From positions 1 to 9,328 of the forward strand of contig JAEYTY010000128.1 in NCBI GenBank assembly GCA_023433775.1: 9,328 nt of DNA, given 5' to 3'. Each line of letters starts with the position of its first letter. Positions within the stretch are counted from its first letter, which is position 1. Under the pieces are notes generated by a model that saw only the letters and a list, made by a program, of their open reading frames with translations, made no database searches and was not told the DNA's origin. Source of the DNA: Pseudomonadota bacterium. Its GTDB lineage: Bacteria > Pseudomonadota > Alphaproteobacteria > Rhizobiales > Devosiaceae. The position numbers were made by a program, and so were the translations under genes. Positions 5,275 to 9,328 of this stretch are shown here, piece by piece.

Positions 5275-6477
5275 TCAGATTTGGCGGAGCGAAATAGCCT
5301 CGACATATGCACCCGCCGGCTGGCCGGGGTCATGCTCGGGCTGGATGACCAACATGTCCGCATGGGCCAAGGATGATGTGTGGCCGCTGTCCGTTTGCGA
5401 AATGGGCAGCAGGGCCGGGCCGGCATCGGTCTGGATCAACCGCGCGCGCATAAAATGCCGTCGCGCGCTATTGGGCGGAGTGGCTTCGGCCAAAGGCAGG
5501 CGCCATGGGGCAGGTTCAGCATAGCCGAGCCAGGCCCGCAAAGCCGGCTTGATGAAGGCAATGGCGGTGACCATGGCGGAGACCGGATTGCCCGGCAGGC
5601 CGAAGACCAGCGTGCGCCCGCGCGTACCGAACATCAGCGGCTTGCCCGGCCGCATATTGATGCGCCAGAAATCGAGCGTGACGCCGAGATCCTTGAGCGC
5701 ATCCTGCACCAGATCATGCTCGCCCACGCTGGCGCCGCCGGTGGTGATGAGAATGTCGGGCTCCGCCTCAAACGCGTCCTTGAGGCGCGCCCGGAGCAGG
5801 GCGGCATCGTCGGTTACAATGCCGTGGTCGCTCACCAATTCCGTATAGGGCGCCAGCATGGCGGCGAGCCCAAAACTGTTGGAGGCGACGATCTGGTCTG
5901 GCCCAAGCCTGCTGCCGGGCAGGACAAGTTCGTCCCCCGTCGCCAAGAGGCTAATGCGCGGCCGGCGCGCCACGCTGAGTTCCGCGCAATTGGCGGCGGC
6001 GGCAACGGCAATCTGCATCGGCGCGAGCATCGTGCCGGACTCGACCAGCACCTGACCTGTAGCGAAGTCATTACCCCTGGGGCGAATGCTGTGGCCAAGC
6101 CGGGCAGGGGCGGTAAAGCTGACGACGTCGCCGTCCCGCACAGCCTCTTCCTGCATGATGACGGTGTCGGCGCCTGCTGGGACCGGCGCCCCGGTGAAGA
6201 TGCGCACGGCCTCGCCTGCGCCCATGGACCCGGCAAATCCCGCGCCGGCCTGCGACATGCCGATGACTTTTAGCGCCGTCCCCGGCGCGACATCAGCCGC
6301 GCGCAGGGCATACCCATCCATGGCGCTGGCGTCGAAAGGCGGCTGGTCATGCGCGGCCACAACCGGCGCCGCCAGCACGCGCCCATTGGCCTCGGCCAGA
6401 GGCACGCTTTCCGCGCTGACCGGCGGCACGCGCGCAAGAATGGCGCTTATGGCGTCTTCGACTGGCAGCAGGCTCAT
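5275..6477 (-). CDS. moeA: Molybdopterin molybdenumtransferase MoeA
   Basis: Inserts molybdate into adenylylated molybdopterin to complete the molybdenum cofactor. The 400-residue length is usual for MoeA. In order, the motifs are PPFDASAMDGYALRAAD (46-62, with the conserved D54), VRIFTGAPVPAGADTVIMQE (91-110), a domain III MoCF fold with LLATGDEL (177-184) and ITTGGASVGEHD (244-255), NMRPGKP (274-280) and GLPGNPVSAMV (293-303). The C-terminal domain IV runs from about 325 to 400. The ATG at 6477 overlaps the moaC stop by four bases (ATGA), so the two are probably translationally coupled. It is the last gene of the overlapping trp-moa-moe series. A 103-base gap with no visible terminator separates it from the lexA start. 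Confidence 0.96.
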   Translation of the reverse strand: MSLLPVEDAISAILARVPPVSAESVPLAEANGRVLAAPVVAAHDQPPFDASAMDGYALRAADVAPGTALKVIGMSQAGAGFAGSMGAGEAVRIFTGAPVPAGADTVIMQEEAVRDGDVVSFTAPARLGHSIRPRGNDFATGQVLVESGTMLAPMQIAVAAAANCAELSVARRPRISLLATGDELVLPGSRLGPDQIVASNSFGLAAMLAPYTELVSDHGIVTDDAALLRARLKDAFEAEPDILITTGGASVGEHDLVQDALKDLGVTLDFWRINMRPGKPLMFGTRGRTLVFGLPGNPVSAMVTAIAFIKPALRAWLGYAEPAPWRLPLAEATPPNSARRHFMRARLIQTDAGPALLPISQTDSGHTSSLAHADMLVIQPEHDPGQPAGAYVEAISLRQI

Positions 6478-6956
6478 GGCGCCCGCACGAAATCGCCCGA
6501 CTTGCCGCCCGATTTTTCAACGAGGCAGATGTCGGAAATCACCATGGCCCGATCAATGGCCTTGGCCATGTCATAAAGCGTCAGCGCCGTGGTCGAAGCG
6601 GCCACCAAAGCCTCCATTTCGACCCCGGTCTGGCCTGTCGTTTCCGCAGTGGCGAGGATGAGAATGGCGCTCTCGCCATCGCCCTCGATCTCGACACTCA
6701 CCTTGGTCAGCGGGATCGGGTGGCAGAGCGGAATGAGATCCGACGTCTTCTTGGCGGCCATGATGCCGGCGACGCGGGCCACGGCCAGCGCGTCGCCCTT
6801 CTTGAGGCCATTGCCAAGGATCGTCGCAATGGTGTTTGCCTCGCCACTGATCCGTGCCTGCGCCACGGCGCGGCGGCGCGTAACAGCCTTGTCACCGATA
6901 TCAACGATATAGGCCTGCCCGCGTGCGTCGAGATGGGTCAGGCCGCCCTCAGCCAT
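6474..6956 (-). CDS. moaC: Cyclic pyranopterin monophosphate synthase MoaC
   Basis: Converts the MoaA product 3',8-cyclo-7,8-dihydro-GTP to cyclic pyranopterin monophosphate, the first stable molybdenum cofactor intermediate. The 160-residue length is typical. Conserved residues expected at the active site are present: K52/K53 in LKKGD, H79 in IPLCHPIPL, E113 and E115 in TGVEMEAL, D129 and K132 in LYDMAKAID. The C-terminal KSGGKSGDF is at 148-156. The ATG at 6956 shares one base with the trpC stop (TGATG) and the stop overlaps the moeA ATG. moaA, the partner enzyme, is not in the window. Confidence 0.97.
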   Translation of the reverse strand: MAEGGLTHLDARGQAYIVDIGDKAVTRRRAVAQARISGEANTIATILGNGLKKGDALAVARVAGIMAAKKTSDLIPLCHPIPLTKVSVEIEGDGESAILILATAETTGQTGVEMEALVAASTTALTLYDMAKAIDRAMVISDICLVEKSGGKSGDFVRAP

Positions 6957-7768
6957 CAGCGCTGCATTTCCGGCGCGCCCAGCAGCAATGCCCGCGTTGC
7001 CGCCACCACATCATCCTGGCGCATCAGGCTTTCGCCAACGAGGAAGCTGCCAATCCCGGCGCGGTCCTCGAGCATTTTGACATGGCCATGATCGACAATG
7101 CCGCTCTCGCTCACCAGCAGCACATCGTCCGGCACACCTACGGCAAGGCTCACCGAGGTTTCCAGTGTCGTCTCGAATGTGCGCAGATTGCGGTTGTTGA
7201 TGCCGATGAACTTGCTGTCGAGCGCCAGCGCCCGGTCGAGTTCGAGCTGATCATGCACTTCCACCAGCGCGTCCATGCCCCATTCCTCGGCGGCGTCGAG
7301 CATATAGCGCGCCATGTCGTCGCCAACGGCGGCAAGGATGATGAGGATGCAGTCGGCGCCCCAGGAACGGGCCTCGGCCACCTGATAGGTCTCGAACAGA
7401 AAGTCCTTGCGCAGCACCGGCAGCTTTGTCGCCGCCCGCGCTTCGATCAGATAGCTGGGCGAACCCTGAAAGCTGGGCCGGTCGGTCAGCACGGAAAGGC
7501 AGGCGGCGCCTGCCGTCTCATAGGCCCGGGCAATGGCAGCCGGGTCGAAATCGGGACGGATCAGACCCTTGGAGGGGCTCGCCTTCTTCACCTCGGCAAT
7601 CAGCGCATATTCGCCTTTGGCGCGCTTGTCCTTGAGCGCCTGCAAAAAGCCGCGCGGCTTGGGCTGGTCGTGGGCCTGCGCCACCACTTCGGCCCAAGGG
7701 CGCATGGCCTTTGCCGCGGCGATTTCCTCGCGCTTATAGACTTCGATCTGCTGGAGAATATCACTCAT
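6956..7768 (-). CDS. trpC: Indole-3-glycerol-phosphate synthase
   Basis: Closes the indole ring from carboxyphenylamino-deoxyribulose phosphate with loss of CO2 and water, a late step of tryptophan synthesis. It has 270 residues, a single TIM-barrel IGPS not fused to TrpF. Catalytic and binding residues can be placed: E59 and K61 in IAEVKKASPSKG, K121 in VLRKDF, E170 in ALVEVHD, N191 in GINNRNL, E221 in VSESGI, and the phosphate-site VGESLM near 244-249. The ATG at 7768 overlaps the trpD stop by four bases. The TGA shares a base with the moaC start. All key residues are intact. Confidence 0.97.
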   Translation of the reverse strand: MSDILQQIEVYKREEIAAAKAMRPWAEVVAQAHDQPKPRGFLQALKDKRAKGEYALIAEVKKASPSKGLIRPDFDPAAIARAYETAGAACLSVLTDRPSFQGSPSYLIEARAATKLPVLRKDFLFETYQVAEARSWGADCILIILAAVGDDMARYMLDAAEEWGMDALVEVHDQLELDRALALDSKFIGINNRNLRTFETTLETSVSLAVGVPDDVLLVSESGIVDHGHVKMLEDRAGIGSFLVGESLMRQDDVVAATRALLLGAPEMQR

Positions 7769-8784
7769 GCGTTCTGTCCATTGGACACGGCCACCAGCCG
7801 CGCCAGAATTTCCTTGGCTTTGCCGCTGTCGATGGCGTGTGCCGCCATCTGGGCGCCTTCCTTGAGGTCCTTGACCTTGTCGGCAACGATCAGTGCGGCA
7901 GCCGAATTGAGCAGCACAATGTCGCGATAGGCGCCGGGTGCGCCATCGAACAACACCCTGATGGCCTCGGCATTATAGTCCGGGTCGCCGCCGATAATGT
8001 CCATGCCATCGCTCCGCGCGAGGCCCGCATCTTCGGGCGACACCTCAAAGCTGCGCAGATCGCCATTGGCAATCTGGGCCACAAAGCTTGTGCCGGTCGT
8101 CGTCAATTCGTCCAGCCCGTCACTGCCATGCACCACCCAGGCTTTGATGGCCCGGTTGGCCAGCAGCGCGGCGGCAATCGGCTCGACCCATTCCTCGGAA
8201 AACACCCCGAGCATATAGCGGCGCACGCTGGCCGGATTGGCCTGCGGCCCGAGCAGGTTGAACATGGTGCGCACGCCAAGCTCGGCGCGTGCTGGTCCCA
8301 CATGCTTCATGGTCGGATGGTGCGATGGAGCAAACATGAAGCCGATGCCGACCTCGTTGACGCAGCGCGAAATTTCCGCAGGCGTCAGGTCCAGCTTGAC
8401 CCCCAGCGCCTCAAGCGCCTGCGACGAACCTGACCGCGACGATAACGCCCGATTGCCATGCTTGGCCACCGGCACGCCGCAGGCGGCAACCACAAAGGAG
8501 GCCGCCGTCGAAATATTGAGCGTGCCCGCGCCATCGCCGCCGGTGCCGACAATGTCCACGGCATTTTCCGGCGCTTCGACCGGGATCATGTTCTCGCGCA
8601 TGATCGAAACCGCCGCCGCGATTTCGCCCACCGTTTCGCCCTTGATCCGCATTCCCATGAGGAAGGCGCCAATCTGGCTGGGAGAAGCCTGTCCCGACAT
8701 GATGATGCGCATCACCGAGCGCATGTCCTCGCCGGTCAAATCCTTGCCGTCTGCAATGCGGCTCAGGGCGTGTTTGATATCCAT
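7765..8784 (-). CDS. trpD: Anthranilate phosphoribosyltransferase
   Basis: Transfers phosphoribose from PRPP to anthranilate. From the ATG at 8784 it has 339 residues, normal for TrpD. Motifs are IVGTGGDGAGTLNISTAASF (78-97, PRPP binding), KHGNR (108-112), SSRSGSSQALEALG (115-128), FAPSHHPTMKHVGPAR (151-166), FNLLGPQANPA (175-185) and DGLDE (222-226). There is no fused glutaminase domain; that subunit is the separate trpG upstream. A GTG one codon earlier (8787) is also in frame. I prefer the ATG because AAGG is seven bases from it. With the ATG, trpG and trpD share one base (TGATG); with the GTG they would overlap by four. The trpC start overlaps its stop. Confidence 0.96.
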   Translation of the reverse strand: MDIKHALSRIADGKDLTGEDMRSVMRIIMSGQASPSQIGAFLMGMRIKGETVGEIAAAVSIMRENMIPVEAPENAVDIVGTGGDGAGTLNISTAASFVVAACGVPVAKHGNRALSSRSGSSQALEALGVKLDLTPAEISRCVNEVGIGFMFAPSHHPTMKHVGPARAELGVRTMFNLLGPQANPASVRRYMLGVFSEEWVEPIAAALLANRAIKAWVVHGSDGLDELTTTGTSFVAQIANGDLRSFEVSPEDAGLARSDGMDIIGGDPDYNAEAIRVLFDGAPGAYRDIVLLNSAAALIVADKVKDLKEGAQMAAHAIDSGKAKEILARLVAVSNGQNA

Positions 8785-9328
8785 CACGCGGCCTTTCGGC
8801 TGTTGAAGTCGCGGGCAATATTGAGAAAATTCTGCAACAAAGCGTGACCGTTTTCCGACGCAATGCTTTCCGGGTGGAATTGCAAACCATGCAGCGGCAG
8901 GCTGCGGTGCTGCATTCCCATGATCAGCCCGTCGCTGGTCGTGGCCGTCACCTCCAGCACATCGGGCAGCGTCTCCTGCCGCACGATCAGCGAGTGATAG
9001 CGCGTTGCCTCGAATTCATTGTTGAGGCCGCGGAAAATGCCCTTGCCATTATGGGTGATCTTGCTGGTCTTGCCATGCACCAGATGCGGTGCGCGGATGA
9101 CGTCGCCGCCCAGCGCCTGGCCCATGGCCTGATGACCGAGGCACACGCCCAGCATGGGAATGTCAGTCTTGAACCGGTCGATCACGGCAAGGCAAATCCC
9201 CGCCTCGTTTGGCGTGCAGGGGCCGGGCGAGAGCACAATGGCATCGGGCGCCATGGCGTCGATCTCGTCGACCGTGATCTTGTCGTTGCGGACCACCGTG
9301 GGGTCGGCGCCGAGTTCGCCCAGGAAGT
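8784..9328 (-). CDS. trpG: Anthranilate synthase component II (glutamine amidotransferase), 5' end cut by window edge
   Basis: Supplies ammonia from glutamine to TrpE for anthranilate synthesis. The visible part is 180 residues ending in FNSRKAA. About 15 N-terminal residues lie beyond the right edge: the frame continues upstream as FLGELGADPTVVRNDK, so the GTG at 9296 is internal, not a start. Class I amidotransferase features are LSPGPCTPNEAG, the nucleophile elbow LGVCLGHQAMGQALGG with its catalytic cysteine, and LQFHPESIAS with the His-Glu pair. It could in principle be PabA or serve both pathways, but its one-base overlap with trpD favours TrpG. TrpE is expected just beyond the right edge, which is inference. 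Confidence 0.95.
   Translation of the reverse strand, partial: FLGELGADPTVVRNDKITVDEIDAMAPDAIVLSPGPCTPNEAGICLAVIDRFKTDIPMLGVCLGHQAMGQALGGDVIRAPHLVHGKTSKITHNGKGIFRGLNNEFEATRYHSLIVRQETLPDVLEVTATTSDGLIMGMQHRSLPLHGLQFHPESIASENGHALLQNFLNIARDFNSRKAA

Noticed and set aside
8257..8275. GAAC-N7-GCAC inside trpD, a near match to the LexA box
   Set aside because: One mismatch, internal to a coding region with no promoter nearby; likely chance.
9294..9296. GTG at 9296 as the start of trpG
   Set aside because: The reading frame continues upstream with family-like residues to the window edge, so this is an internal valine.

Overview
The window is a high-GC stretch of chromosome from an alphaproteobacterium, most likely of the order Hyphomicrobiales (a Devosia- or Rhizobium-like lineage; the genus is a guess). 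The evidence is the run of trpG-trpD-trpC-moaC-moeA followed by lexA, the direct-repeat type of LexA operator (GTTC-N7-GTTC) used by this class, and the style of the proteins. Coding density is high, no stretch over 300 bases lacks a gene, and I saw no mobile element, tRNA, rRNA or CRISPR array.

Left part (1-4334): a sugar-acid catabolic locus in two divergent arms. The minus-strand arm, read from about 2313 leftward, encodes 2-dehydro-3-deoxygalactonokinase (dgoK), 2-dehydro-3-deoxy-6-phosphogalactonate aldolase (dgoA) and an SMP-30/gluconolactonase-type lactonase that runs off the left edge. The plus-strand arm is one gene for an IlvD/Edd-family sugar-acid dehydratase. Together they supply four steps of the De Ley-Doudoroff route: galactonolactone to galactonate (lactonase), to 2-keto-3-deoxygalactonate (dehydratase), to its 6-phosphate (kinase), to pyruvate plus glyceraldehyde-3-phosphate (aldolase). 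A sugar dehydrogenase, transporter and regulator are not in the window. A 212-base divergent control region lies between the arms.

Middle (4335-5274): a strong bidirectional terminator separates the dehydratase from the convergent lexA gene. lexA has a well-formed sigma70-type promoter overlaid by two oppositely oriented GTTC-N7-GTTC boxes, so autoregulation by LexA is very likely.

Right part (5275-9328, all minus strand): trpG (cut by the right edge), trpD, trpC, moaC and moeA form one tightly packed operon. Every junction overlaps by 1 or 4 bases (TGATG, ATGA, TGATG, ATGA in order). It joins tryptophan synthesis from chorismate (anthranilate synthase glutaminase subunit, anthranilate phosphoribosyltransferase, indole-3-glycerol-phosphate synthase) to two steps of molybdenum cofactor synthesis. 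No terminator is visible between moeA and lexA.

I looked for an undescribed system and did not find one: all nine genes belong to well-known families. The points most worth checking are the true substrate of the XylD-like dehydratase, the twin opposed LexA boxes, and the coupling of trp, molybdenum cofactor and SOS-regulator genes.
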